From an uncultured delta proteobacterium (GTDB taxonomy: Bacteria > Desulfobacterota > Desulfobulbia > Desulfobulbales > Desulfocapsaceae), in contig CAIUQR010000120.1 in assembly GCA_903901335.1 (NCBI GenBank), forward strand, positions 1 through 60,334: DNA of 60,334 bases, read 5' to 3'. Shown one piece after another: positions 36,436 to 44,902 of this stretch (position 1 is its first letter; every line of letters begins with the position of its first letter). The position numbers were made by a program, and so were the translations under genes. Below the pieces are notes generated by a model. It saw only the letters and a program-made list of their open reading frames with translations, searched no databases and was not told the origin of the DNA.

Positions 36436-37596
36436 TTACAGTTCTGTGCCGCGGCTCATTATCTCAACATATTCTGTATAACTGAACAGCCGATTTCGTT
36501 TCTGTGCCGTCAACTCTCGCACGATGCCGAGTTGTTCCAGATGAACAAGAGCTTTATTTACAGTGGCTGGGGAAATGCCGGTTTTTTTCACCAACCTACC
36601 TGAGGTGGTAATGGGATGTTCCATCAGCACCCGATGAATTTGCAGGGTTGACGTTGCCGCACGACCGAGACCGCTGATCTTCTCCCGGTCCTGATTCGAC
36701 AAGTCGAGAAGTTGCTGCGCCGTTTCGACAGCCTGAGTGGCGGTTACGACAATGGCCTCAGCGAAGAAATCAAGCCAGGCTTCCCATTCCCCGGTCAGAC
36801 GCACATTGCCCAGCAGTTCGTAGTAATATTGACGGTGTGTCTTGAAGTAGAGACTGAGGTAGAGCATCGGCTCCCGCAGTACTTTCTGTTCACATAGCAG
36901 CAGCGTGATCAGCAAACGACCAAGGCGGCCATTGCCGTCAAGGAATGGATGGATCGTCTCGAATTGCACATGGGCCAGCGCGGCCTTGAGCAGAACCGGA
37001 GTCGGTTCGGGTTGGTCGTGGAGGAATAGTTCAAGCTTGCTCATGCACTCCATCACCTCTTCAGCCGGAGGCGGAACAAAGGCCGCATTACCCGGCCGGG
37101 TTCCACCGATCCAATTCTGGCTGCGGCGAAATTCACCGGGAGTCTGGTTGCTGCCTCGGCCCTTGGCGAGTAATACACCATGGATTTCTCGGAAAAGCCG
37201 TAACGAAAGTGGTAACCCTTCTTCTAATAGTCGCAAACCATGTTCAAGTGCCGCGACATAGTTACTGACCTCCCGCACATCGTCTAATGGAACACCCGGC
37301 TCCTGTTCCAACTCGAACAACAACAGATCCGAAAACGATGACTGGGTACCTTCGATCATGGAAGAGAGCACCGCTTCTTTGCGGACGTACATATAAAGGA
37401 AGAGGGAGGTATCCGGGAGCAGGGTCGAGACGCTATCCAACCGTCCCAACGACAGTAATGCCTGGTCGAACTTACTTCGCAGTTCCGGTGTCCAGTTGAT
37501 AGGTGGACGCGGCGGCAAAGGCGAGGGTATAAAGGCCTGAGCTTTCTCACCAACCGTCGTTATGGTCACGTACTTCCCTTGAAGCTTTCGTTTCAT
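36436..37596 (-). CDS. Fic-domain protein (class II, with inhibitory helix and C-terminal winged HTH)
   Basis: The 386-aa protein has the N-terminal inhibitory motif SSMIEGTQSS near residue 80, the Fic core HPFLDGNGRLGR near residue 217, and a C-terminal winged helix (TSGRLVKKTGISPATVNKALVHLEQLGIV) near residues 325-365. Fic enzymes transfer AMP from ATP to hydroxyl side chains of proteins. All catalytic residues are present. It is the last gene before attL, so it is next to the tRNA. A 10-bp inverted repeat upstream could be bound by its own winged helix. Confidence 0.93.
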   Translation of the reverse strand: MKRKLQGKYVTITTVGEKAQAFIPSPLPPRPPINWTPELRSKFDQALLSLGRLDSVSTLLPDTSLFLYMYVRKEAVLSSMIEGTQSSFSDLLLFELEQEPGVPLDDVREVSNYVAALEHGLRLLEEGLPLSLRLFREIHGVLLAKGRGSNQTPGEFRRSQNWIGGTRPGNAAFVPPPAEEVMECMSKLELFLHDQPEPTPVLLKAALAHVQFETIHPFLDGNGRLGRLLITLLLCEQKVLREPMLYLSLYFKTHRQYYYELLGNVRLTGEWEAWLDFFAEAIVVTATQAVETAQQLLDLSNQDREKISGLGRAATSTLQIHRVLMEHPITTSGRLVKKTGISPATVNKALVHLEQLGIVRELTAQKRNRLFSYTEYVEIMSRGTEL

Positions 37597-37630
37597 CCTG
37601 GCTGTGCCTCAAACCTAAAATAAGATTTAT

Positions 37631-37666
37631 CTTTATTTTATCTTTGCACTATATCTTAAAATAAAG
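37631..37666. promoter_or_regulatory. Inverted repeat upstream of the Fic gene
   Basis: CTTTATTTTA at 37631-37640 is exactly mirrored at 37657-37666 with a 16-bp spacer, 35 bp before the Fic start. A third related half-site (TAAAATAAGA) begins near 37616. This fits autoregulation by the winged HTH at the C-terminus of the Fic protein; binding is inferred. Confidence 0.45.
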
Positions 37667-37809
37667 GCCCAAAGAGAAAAAAGCAATTGAATTTCTCGAG
37701 GTGGGTTCGGCGCGTGCAGCAGTTATCGCTTAAAGCTGAGGAGTTTTGCCTACTTTAAATAAGGGAAATGGTGCCTGGTGCAGTAGAGAATCAACCGACA
37801 CACAAAGAT

Positions 37810-37944
37810 GAAATATCGGGCTCGGCAAGGAACTGAAAAACACCTGGCAAAATAGACAGGTCAGCCTCGCAAGGAAAAAAGTTACTCTTTTTCTTGGATG
37901 GGGAAGTTTATTCATTGACAAGGGGCCTTTTAATGGGTGACCCC
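37810..37944. repeat. 135-bp dispersed repeat, copy B
   Basis: It matches 8-142 in the same orientation. It lies 12 bases 3' of the minus-strand gene ending at 37957, inside the island, while copy A is outside it. The remainder of 37597-37956 holds only the Fic operator and AT-rich sequence. Confidence 0.8.
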
Positions 37945-37956
37945 CTTTTTCTTTTG

Positions 37957-38544
37957 TCATTGTTTTTTGCAGACCATTTCCATTAAGCTTTCCACGCTAG
38001 AATCCGGCGGGATGTATTTGAACTGAGGAGCGTCATAATTTGACGTGTCATACATGATACCATCCGGGTTAAACAAAGAAATCGAGAGTTCTCCTCCTCG
38101 TTTTCCTGAGCAGTCGATCTCATAAAAAATCTGAATTTTTTTATTCACGACACCTAAATTAGCAATGACCTCAGCACACAGTACATAGTTTCTTAGATCT
38201 TCCAGTTCTTTTTCTGAGATAGCTTTTATTACTTTCGATAGGAGACAAATATCAGGGCGATAACCACTGAACTGTTTCTCTGCAATAGCTTTAATCAGCT
38301 TCTCATTGCCCTTACTAAGTTTTTTAATCACATGGTTTATGTCTTTCCTTGGAAATGCACTCGTCCAAACCCTGACAGTTTTATCGCTTAAGCGTTGAAC
38401 GCTTTCTGCGTCATAAAATTGATCAATCCAGTCCTCTTTGCTCACATCTTTGCTCACATCTGTTGATCCATAGAATCGCCAATCGGCAGCTTGTGCCATG
38501 ACCGGGAGCAGAAAAAGGAAAACAAGCAATCGAACATAAGTCAT
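37957..38544 (-). CDS. Exported protein of unknown function
   Basis: The 195-aa product begins with a signal peptide (LLVFLFLLPVMAQA, likely cut before ADWRFYG). The mature part opens WRFYGSTDVS and continues with a VWTSAFPRKD strand and Cys-containing segments (DICLLSK, YVLCAEVI, EIDCSGK), a layout seen in small adhesin-E-like or periplasmic proteins. Two ATP-independent Cys pairs may form disulfides. A short internal duplication gives DVSKDVSK. It follows the frameshifted cyclase-like gene by 31 bp on the same strand. Confidence 0.7.
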   Translation of the reverse strand: MTYVRLLVFLFLLPVMAQAADWRFYGSTDVSKDVSKEDWIDQFYDAESVQRLSDKTVRVWTSAFPRKDINHVIKKLSKGNEKLIKAIAEKQFSGYRPDICLLSKVIKAISEKELEDLRNYVLCAEVIANLGVVNKKIQIFYEIDCSGKRGGELSISLFNPDGIMYDTSNYDAPQFKYIPPDSSVESLMEMVCKKQ

Positions 38545-38575
38545 GGCAACCTCTTTTGTTTGTGTTTCATTGGAC

Positions 38576-39380
38576 TTACTCTTTAAAATTCTCCACCCAA
38601 TTATCGAAAAATTGGACTGATTTTTCGTATTTTATTTCAACGCCCACTGGCAAATGGCGAGGTAAGGAGTTAAGTGCAGTACTAAAGGCTATTTTTGCTT
38701 TATTGGAATCATCATTATTGCAACGACGTGCCGCGTATGGCCAAGACACCACCCACATTTCCTTGTCTCCCTGATGAAGTGGAATTTTGTAACGTGTTAA
38801 GGCCTTGGACCATGTTTCCGCTGCTGCGGAGATCATGGTATCATGGCAAATTTCTCCTAAGTCTTTGCCATATTCAGTGTAGTCAATATTTTCACGGATC
38901 AATCGTAAATGGTTAATAAAGATACCGCATGTTGGTGTTGCAAAAATGCCAAAACAATCTGCTTTTTCGTACCATGCAGCCGCATCAGAAACGGCAGGTC
39001 CGATGACCGTATTGGAATCACCAATAACTATGGGGCCAAAAGATACTACCCCTCGATAAAAAATCTTTTTTTGTATCCCGTCCCATAATAAATGTGCGAG
39101 CCATAGCATTAAACAGTCAAATAAAACTGACCTCTGAACATCAGTTTTTTCGTCAAAGTTCCACGCATATAATAGTGTATCTCCAAATTGAGCAGATACA
39201 GTTGGTTGCAACTGTATCATCCTTAAACCATTTACGTTCCTGGTCTAAGAGATAGTGTTGCAAGGCTGCTCCGACGATCTCATTGCGTTTATGAATGAAA
39301 TCGACACATTCATCAGTGTTGTATTGAGAAATTCCCAGCGCATCAAGCAAAACAATTAATCCATTTTCTATTTTTCCCAT
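38576..39380 (-). pseudogene. Frameshifted nucleotide-cyclase-like gene
   Basis: Two minus-strand frames, 39380 to about 39205 and about 39220 to 38576, read as one protein if one frame change is allowed near 39205-39220. Joined, it shows the class III cyclase pattern: LIVLLDALGIS (first metal Asp), QFGDTLLYAW (second metal Asp), RGVVSFGPIVIGDSNTVIGPAVSDAAAWYEKA. That last block is the usual GP.VN.AARL-like helix. The total would be about 265 aa. Both catalytic Asp survive, so the break is recent, programmed or a sequencing error. The nucleotide product is unknown. Confidence 0.6.
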
Positions 39381-39489
39381 AAAATCCTTCGTCCAACTGT
39401 TTAAAATTGCAAGGATTCAAAGCAAAATAACTTCAGTTTATATACAAAAAAGTGGAATCTTAGTTGTGTAAAATCAATCACCTTAAATT

Positions 39490-40569
39490 TTAATTATGGC
39501 CACCGTGCTGACGCAACAAATGGGCAACATCTTTGTGGTCTCCTTGAGAGGCCAGAATTAATGCTGTGTAACCTTTATCATTCCTGACATTGATGTAGGC
39601 GCCTTTAGCCAACAATAACTCAACGATATCCTTGCGTCCATTCCAGGAGGCTATCATTAAAGCAGTTACTCCTAAATCAGCCTTTTCGTTGACATTGGCA
39701 CCCTTAGCCAGTAGCAATCCCACGATGTCCTTGTCTTCCTGGTGATATCCACCAGAGGCAATCGTCAAGGCAGTGCCTCCTCCGATGTTATTTCTGGAAT
39801 TGATGTTTGCACCCTTAGCCAATAACAATTCCACCTTATTCAGGTGACCACTTAAAGATGCCCACATCAAAGCGGTATAGCCAACATTATCTTTGTCGTT
39901 GACGTTAGCCCCTTTAGCCAGCAGAAGTCTCACAACATCGTTTTCCTTGTGACCCGTTTTACAGGCCCACATCAAAACGGTTTGAAGAGTATTATCCCTG
40001 GTATTGACGTCGGCCCCTTTGGCAAGCAGTAACTCCACGACATCCCAGCGACCATTAAAGGAGGCCCACATCAAAGCAGTTCCACCGACAAAATCCTCTC
40101 TGGCTTTTATTTTGGCCCCTTTGGCAAGCAACAGTTCTACTACGTCTTTGTGACCACGCAGAGAAGCCTCCATCAAGGCGGTATAGCCTTGATCAGTCCT
40201 GGCATCGATGTCGGCCCCTTTACCCAATAGTTGCTCCACAACAACGGAATTTGAAGCCCACATCAGAGCTGTATGACCAGTATTATTCCTGGCATTGACA
40301 TCGGCTTCTTTGGAAAGCAGCAACTTCACCAAATCGGTGTTACCCTTCCCGGAGGCATGCATCAAAAGAGTATCGCCGGAACTATTCCTGGAATTGACAT
40401 TGGCACCGGCATCAATAAGGCTTTTAATCTTAATCAGGTCTCCACTCTTTGCTGCTTCAACAATGTCCTCGTTAACATCAGCAAAGGCAGCAGTCGTCAT
40501 TGCCGTGATGACCATACTTATTAATATTAATAGTGTTTTCAGCTTACTACCTACTTGTCCTGAACGCAT
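39490..40569 (-). CDS. Exported ankyrin-repeat protein 1
   Basis: The ~359-aa product starts at 40569 (AAGGGAA site) with a signal peptide (LLILISMVITAMTTAAFA, cut near ADVNEDIV). About nine to ten ankyrin repeats follow, each with the GxTALMxAS and VVELLLAKGANVN consensus. It is a close paralogue of 41282-42367, identical in long stretches near the N-terminus. Export to the periplasm is predicted; partners are unknown. Confidence 0.9.
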   Translation of the reverse strand: MRSGQVGSKLKTLLILISMVITAMTTAAFADVNEDIVEAAKSGDLIKIKSLIDAGANVNSRNSSGDTLLMHASGKGNTDLVKLLLSKEADVNARNNTGHTALMWASNSVVVEQLLGKGADIDARTDQGYTALMEASLRGHKDVVELLLAKGAKIKAREDFVGGTALMWASFNGRWDVVELLLAKGADVNTRDNTLQTVLMWACKTGHKENDVVRLLLAKGANVNDKDNVGYTALMWASLSGHLNKVELLLAKGANINSRNNIGGGTALTIASGGYHQEDKDIVGLLLAKGANVNEKADLGVTALMIASWNGRKDIVELLLAKGAYINVRNDKGYTALILASQGDHKDVAHLLRQHGGHN

Positions 40570-40744
40570 CGCGCTATTCCCTTTGGTGTAATTTATTTCT
40601 GCCTTTACTAAATGTTTCAGATTTCCGTTATTCAAAGCCCTTCACATGGGACGATAAAAAATATTGAGCTGAGGTGAGAACAGATTCAAAATATCACTAA
40701 CAGAAATAAACAAGTTGGGGGTTAGAAATAAAAGACGGCCTATC

Positions 40745-40948
40745 TTACAGGTATCTTGGATTTCCCATATTTTTCTCAATCCAGGCCACTGCTTCGTCAA
40801 GCCCCTTAAATGAATTATCAAATTGGCAAATTCCTTCAACATCACCATCGACTCGTTTCACCTCAACCCAATATTCCCCTAAGAGTGGGTTGTCTTTCAT
40901 TGGAATAGGTTTGAAAACAGTTCCAGCTGAATTTTTCCACTCGTTCAT
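40745..40948 (-). CDS. Small conserved-looking protein, unknown function
   Basis: A 67-aa soluble protein with a strong AAAAGGAG site. It has an N-terminal MNEWKNSAGTVF, a central EYWVEVKRVDGDVEGICQF strand pair and a helix FKGLDEAVAWIEKNM. It sits between the two ankyrin genes on the same strand. No family is recognised; an immunity-like or DNA-mimic role cannot be judged from sequence. Confidence 0.6.
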   Translation of the reverse strand: MNEWKNSAGTVFKPIPMKDNPLLGEYWVEVKRVDGDVEGICQFDNSFKGLDEAVAWIEKNMGNPRYL

Positions 40949-41281
40949 GTCTTTTTCTCCTTTTGCCTAGGTGAGTACATATTTGTTATGGTTCCAACAA
41001 TTCCACTTGTGGATCTGTAGTATCATTCGCCCATTTTCTGCCTTTTATTATCAAGACGGTGCAGGATCCATTTTTCTTCCAAACTTATTTTAAAAACGGA
41101 ATTAATTTATGTGGCTCTAAAGAAAAATCAGCTAAAAGTGCTATTTTCTTCTTGGATAGCAAATAGATACTCATCTCCCTTCAATGTGAAAATAATCTTG
41201 CTGAAAAGGACCGTTACACCCGCGTAGGGGGGGCTGTGAGAAATAATAGCTGAGTTTCATTAAGAGGCACTTTTTTCTTTC
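40949..41281. other. 333-bp spacer between island genes
   Basis: It holds a ~70-bp repeat (41041-41109) shared with 44833-44902 and otherwise AT-rich sequence. No gene is visible. Confidence 0.5.
41041..41109. repeat. ~70-bp diverged repeat, copy 1
   Basis: It shares CATTTTTCTTCCAAACTT and a flanking ...AATTAATTTA with 44833-44902, together with an imperfect left half. Both copies lie in spacers between exported-protein genes. Identity by eye is about three bases in four. Confidence 0.45.
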
Positions 41282-42367
41282 TCAATGGGCACCGTGCTGG
41301 CATAGCACACCAGCAACGTCCTCATAGCCTTTCCGAGAAGCCTGCATTAAAGCGGTTTCGTCGCTATAATCCCTGGCATTGACGTTGGCCCCTTTGGCAA
41401 GCAATAACTCCACGATATCCTTGCGTCCATTCACGGCGGCCCACATTAAAGCAGTTGAACCCAAATCAGACCTGTCATTGACGTTTGCCCCTTTGGCCAA
41501 TAATAACAAAACGATGTCTTTGCGTTGAGTTCCAGAGGCCATCATTAAAGCAGTTACACCTAAATAGGACTTGTCGTTGACGTTCGCCCCTTTGGCCAGT
41601 AATAACTCCACAATGTCGTTGTTTTCCTGATGACCTCCACTTGAGGACAACATTAAAGCAGTAACTCCACCCATGTTATTGTTATCTCTGGCATTGATGT
41701 CGGCACCTTTCGAAACTAGCAACCTTACGACACGCAGGTGATGATTTAAACATGCCCACATCAAGGAAGTATAGCCATCATTATCTTTATCGTTGACGTT
41801 GGCTCCTTTAGCAAGCAGCAGTTCCACGACATCATCTTGTGGATACATTTTACACGCCAGTATCAGTGCAGTTTCATTGCTATTATTCTTGTCGTTGATA
41901 TTTGCACCTTTGGCCAGCAGTAGCTCAACAACATCTCGATGACCTTGAATAGAGGCAAACATCAACGCAGTATTACCATAATGATTTTCTCTGATGTTTA
42001 TTTTGGCTCCTTTGGCAAGCAAAAGTTCTACAACTTGCTTGTGACTAGTCATAGAAGCATCAATCAAGGCGGTATAGCCGTGGTCATTTCTGGCATTGAC
42101 ATCGACTTTTTTGGAAAGCAGCAACTTGACGACTTCGATGCTTCCACTCCCGGAGGCCTCCATCAAAGGAGTGCCGCCGGAACTATTCCTGGAATTGACA
42201 TTTGCACCGCCATCAATAAGGCCTTTAATTTTAATCAGGTCTCCACTCTTTGCTGCTTCAACAATGTCCTCGTTAACCCCAGCAAAGGCAGCAGTCGTCA
42301 TTGTCGTAATGACCATGAGTAATATCGATAGTGTTTTCAAATTACTACCTACTTTTCGTGAAAGCAT
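41282..42367 (-). CDS. Exported ankyrin-repeat protein 2
   Basis: A 361-aa paralogue of the gene at 39490-40569, with a signal peptide (LLMVITTMTTAAFA) and about nine ankyrin repeats (VELLLAKGANVNDK type). The leader and first repeats are nearly identical between the two, while the central repeats have diverged, which points to a tandem duplication followed by repeat shuffling. GGAG precedes the ATG. It ends in HGAH, as its paralogue ends in HGGHN. Confidence 0.9.
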   Translation of the reverse strand: MLSRKVGSNLKTLSILLMVITTMTTAAFAGVNEDIVEAAKSGDLIKIKGLIDGGANVNSRNSSGGTPLMEASGSGSIEVVKLLLSKKVDVNARNDHGYTALIDASMTSHKQVVELLLAKGAKINIRENHYGNTALMFASIQGHRDVVELLLAKGANINDKNNSNETALILACKMYPQDDVVELLLAKGANVNDKDNDGYTSLMWACLNHHLRVVRLLVSKGADINARDNNNMGGVTALMLSSSGGHQENNDIVELLLAKGANVNDKSYLGVTALMMASGTQRKDIVLLLLAKGANVNDRSDLGSTALMWAAVNGRKDIVELLLAKGANVNARDYSDETALMQASRKGYEDVAGVLCQHGAH

Positions 42368-42388
42368 CTCACTACTCCATTTTTGTGA

Positions 42389-42811
42389 TTAATGTCCCAA
42401 ATTCACTTTGGGTAAAAATTCATTTTTCATTTTTTTACCGCCATCCGAAATATTTGTGATTGTTACTCCATTATCGGTTGTTAATCTTATCAAAGGTTTC
42501 AACGGGTCGCGGATATCGATAGTGCCTATGAACCCAACACCCATCTGATTTACACATTGAACCGTGTAAAATCCCTCTATCCGGCTGTGTTTTTCCAATA
42601 TGGTCATAGTATACGCATAAGGATCTACTCCCCCCACGAAAGTCACTAACTCAATTGAGCCCTCATCGTCAAGAAGTGCACTCCCGATAATGTGAGTGAA
42701 TTTCCCATTCTCTTGGTACTCAACTGCTATTTTTGTCATGGGCCAATGTTTTGCAGCAAAACCTGCTGAAGGTATTGTGCATATGATCAGCAAGACAATG
42801 AATCTACACAT
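42389..42811 (-). CDS. Exported small protein, unknown function
   Basis: The 140-aa product has a signal peptide (FIVLLIICTIPSAGFA) and a predicted all-beta mature part (KIAVEYQENGKFTHIIGSALLDDEGSIELV). It lies 21 bp upstream of ankyrin gene 2 on the same strand and is probably co-transcribed. No family is recognised. Confidence 0.65.
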   Translation of the reverse strand: MCRFIVLLIICTIPSAGFAAKHWPMTKIAVEYQENGKFTHIIGSALLDDEGSIELVTFVGGVDPYAYTMTILEKHSRIEGFYTVQCVNQMGVGFIGTIDIRDPLKPLIRLTTDNGVTITNISDGGKKMKNEFLPKVNLGH

Positions 42812-42883
42812 GAAAACTCCTCATTTCTCAGATTGATGTAAGGTGCATAATACAAAGTGTATGACCCACCTTTAGAAAATTAC

Positions 42884-43750
42884 CTATACCGGAAAGACAA
42901 CCTCGCTCGTTATTCTTTTTTTCCTAAGATACATGTCACACTCATCCTGGCTACCATTAGGAAGAATTAATTTGATAAATATCTGCCTGTCAACCAGTCC
43001 TGACTCTTGCGTCAGCCATGCATCGGCAAGATCAGCCCTGTAGTCCATCTGTGCAATGTACACGGGATTCTGCGCAGCAGCGCGAGGATGAGGCGCTTGG
43101 ATTTTTGGATGAAATATCAATGGAACTCCAGCTGAAGGGTTTGAAAAAATCTTTTCCTGCATCAACTTCAATACCTCTGCCATCTTTTTGACTTGAAGTA
43201 CCTTTCCCATTTCCAATGGCTCACAGATAAAAACTGCTCCTGGTCCAATCCTACCATCATTAGCAAAATAAAGGGCTATATCAGGTGAAAATGTCCAATC
43301 GGTCAGGCAAGTGCCCATAATACCCCAGTCTTTTTCAGGGTACTGCTGAGAATGTTTCATAAGTTCGAACCAGGGGTCAATTCCTTCAGTTCTCTCTAAC
43401 CCTAAAGCTTCATGACTTGGCGAGGATAGGACCCCGAATTTAAGAAGGAACAAGCTAAGAACGCTTTGGTGAAAATTTATTGAGCGCCGTATTTGTCTGT
43501 TAAGTTTTTGATAGTCATCCAGCGAAAAGATTCCTTCAATAAAACTCCTTACGAATGTACAGTCCAGAGACCACCTGTCATTTGCGTGCCCTCTGAAAAA
43601 GGGTTTGGAGTTTCGCCCGGAACATGCCTCAGTTATGTGTCTGAGCTCGACCAAAAATGATTGGAAATCCTGTGGACACCAATCGTGGAATCCACCGTAG
43701 CCATCTGGCATCGTAACTGTATTTGTTAATGCAGGAGACAATTTATGCAC
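42884..43750 (-). CDS. FRG-domain protein
   Basis: The 288-aa product has the FRG motif PFFRGHANDRWSLDCTFVRSF near residue 50, DWTFSPDIALYFAND near residue 150 and an IFICEPL-like strand. FRG domains are widespread in mobile DNA and defence loci, and their fold relates to ADP-ribosyltransferase-like enzymes, though activity is unproven. The frame opens with GTG after GGAG. It has no signal peptide, unlike its neighbours. Confidence 0.8.
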   Translation of the reverse strand: MHKLSPALTNTVTMPDGYGGFHDWCPQDFQSFLVELRHITEACSGRNSKPFFRGHANDRWSLDCTFVRSFIEGIFSLDDYQKLNRQIRRSINFHQSVLSLFLLKFGVLSSPSHEALGLERTEGIDPWFELMKHSQQYPEKDWGIMGTCLTDWTFSPDIALYFANDGRIGPGAVFICEPLEMGKVLQVKKMAEVLKLMQEKIFSNPSAGVPLIFHPKIQAPHPRAAAQNPVYIAQMDYRADLADAWLTQESGLVDRQIFIKLILPNGSQDECDMYLRKKRITSEVVFPV

Positions 43751-43792
43751 TTGGCTCCGACGCCTCTTTACTCGACTTGATGTTTAGGATAA

Positions 43793-44332
43793 CTACTCTT
43801 TTCTGTTACCACAGGACAAATACATAGCAGTTGACGATGGGGAATCTAAGGACAAGGACCCTGGTAGATAACTGTCTCTAGATAAAGTCCAAAGCCCGAC
43901 ACCCGTGGCTCGATTTAAGGAAAAAACTGCGACAATTGTGGCCTTTGTGCCAAAGCAATGACCAGAAGCGATGATTTCTTGTTTGGTACTACTTTTAACT
44001 ATTTCGTAAGGACACATATGTCCATACATCATCCCTTTCTCAAATTCTTCTCGATGGTGCACGTAAAGAGTTTGGTCAGAAATCTCTATCACAAGACGAT
44101 CTTTTGGTTTATCGATTGCCGCCTTGAGAGTACGTTCAGGGGTCGCACTTTTCGAATGGTCCTTTTCAGCGCTCTGTAGTATCGTCCCCAAAATAGCATC
44201 GCAATAGATCAGTGCGGTCCCCTTCCCGATTTCTGCATTTGGAGGAGCAGGAAAGGCAATCGTTTTCTCCTCCGCTACCGATTTAACTGCAGTAGCAAGA
44301 AGAATACAAAATATGAGAACAACATATTTCAT
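43793..44332 (-). CDS. Exported protein of unknown function
   Basis: The 179-aa product has a signal peptide (VVLIFCILLATAVKSVA). The mature part has four or more Cys (IYCDAIL, HMCPYEI, GHCFGTK, LSCGNRK) that could form two disulfides. It stands alone between the FRG gene and the 44.5-kb gene. No family is recognised. Confidence 0.65.
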   Translation of the reverse strand: MKYVVLIFCILLATAVKSVAEEKTIAFPAPPNAEIGKGTALIYCDAILGTILQSAEKDHSKSATPERTLKAAIDKPKDRLVIEISDQTLYVHHREEFEKGMMYGHMCPYEIVKSSTKQEIIASGHCFGTKATIVAVFSLNRATGVGLWTLSRDSYLPGSLSLDSPSSTAMYLSCGNRKE

Positions 44333-44488
44333 TTTTTAGTCCCTCCGTGGTAGTTGTTGCCCAACGTACAATCATTTTATTATAGTGTTCCAACATCTTA
44401 ACTGGTCAGGGCTTTCCAACTACAAAGAGAAAGGGGTCTAAAACACTGCCTTTATGGGGCTTGGCTGAACGGCTTTTAATCAATGCCC

Positions 44489-44755
44489 TTAATTGTAGCG
44501 CGTACCTCTTTTACCTGTGTAGGGATTGACATTTCCTTTTGTAGTCCAGTTGTTCTTGAAATTTCCATCAGATGTAGATCGTCGATAACTGCTGACATAA
44601 GTACCATTTTTTTTCACATATCCATGCACGTAGGTGGATGATATTTTTGATCCAGTGCCTGGAGAGTAGTAACTGCCGTTTTTGGCAATACTAATTGACG
44701 GAACGGAAGCCAACAGTGTGGCCACCAGAAAAAACAAACAGAATCTCTTCATCAT
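44489..44755 (-). CDS. Small exported Tyr/Gly-rich protein
   Basis: The 88-aa product starts at the first of two adjacent ATGs after AAAGGAGATT. A signal peptide (FCLFFLVATLLASVPSISIA) precedes a mature part with the repeated YV.GY.KKNGTYVSSYRRS and the ending TTKGNVNPYTGKRGT. I know this NGTYV...NVNPYTGK pattern from small secreted proteins of many bacteria, without an assigned role. Confidence 0.75.
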   Translation of the reverse strand: MMKRFCLFFLVATLLASVPSISIAKNGSYYSPGTGSKISSTYVHGYVKKNGTYVSSYRRSTSDGNFKNNWTTKGNVNPYTGKRGTRYN

Positions 44756-44832
44756 TTTAATCTCCTTTCTGCATGAATTTGAATATTTCACTTGATGCAG
44801 ACCCCCACTTTCATGGTGGCCCCCTTTTTAAG

Positions 44833-44902
44833 CCTTTAATTACAAGGACGGGGTAAGGAGCATTTTTCTTCCAAACTTTTTTAAAAAATCAAAATTAATT
44901 TA
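44833..44902. repeat. ~70-bp diverged repeat, copy 2
   Basis: It is related to 41041-41109. Its end overlaps the last codons of the anti-sigma gene (stop at 44895), so part of the repeat is coding here. Confidence 0.45.
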
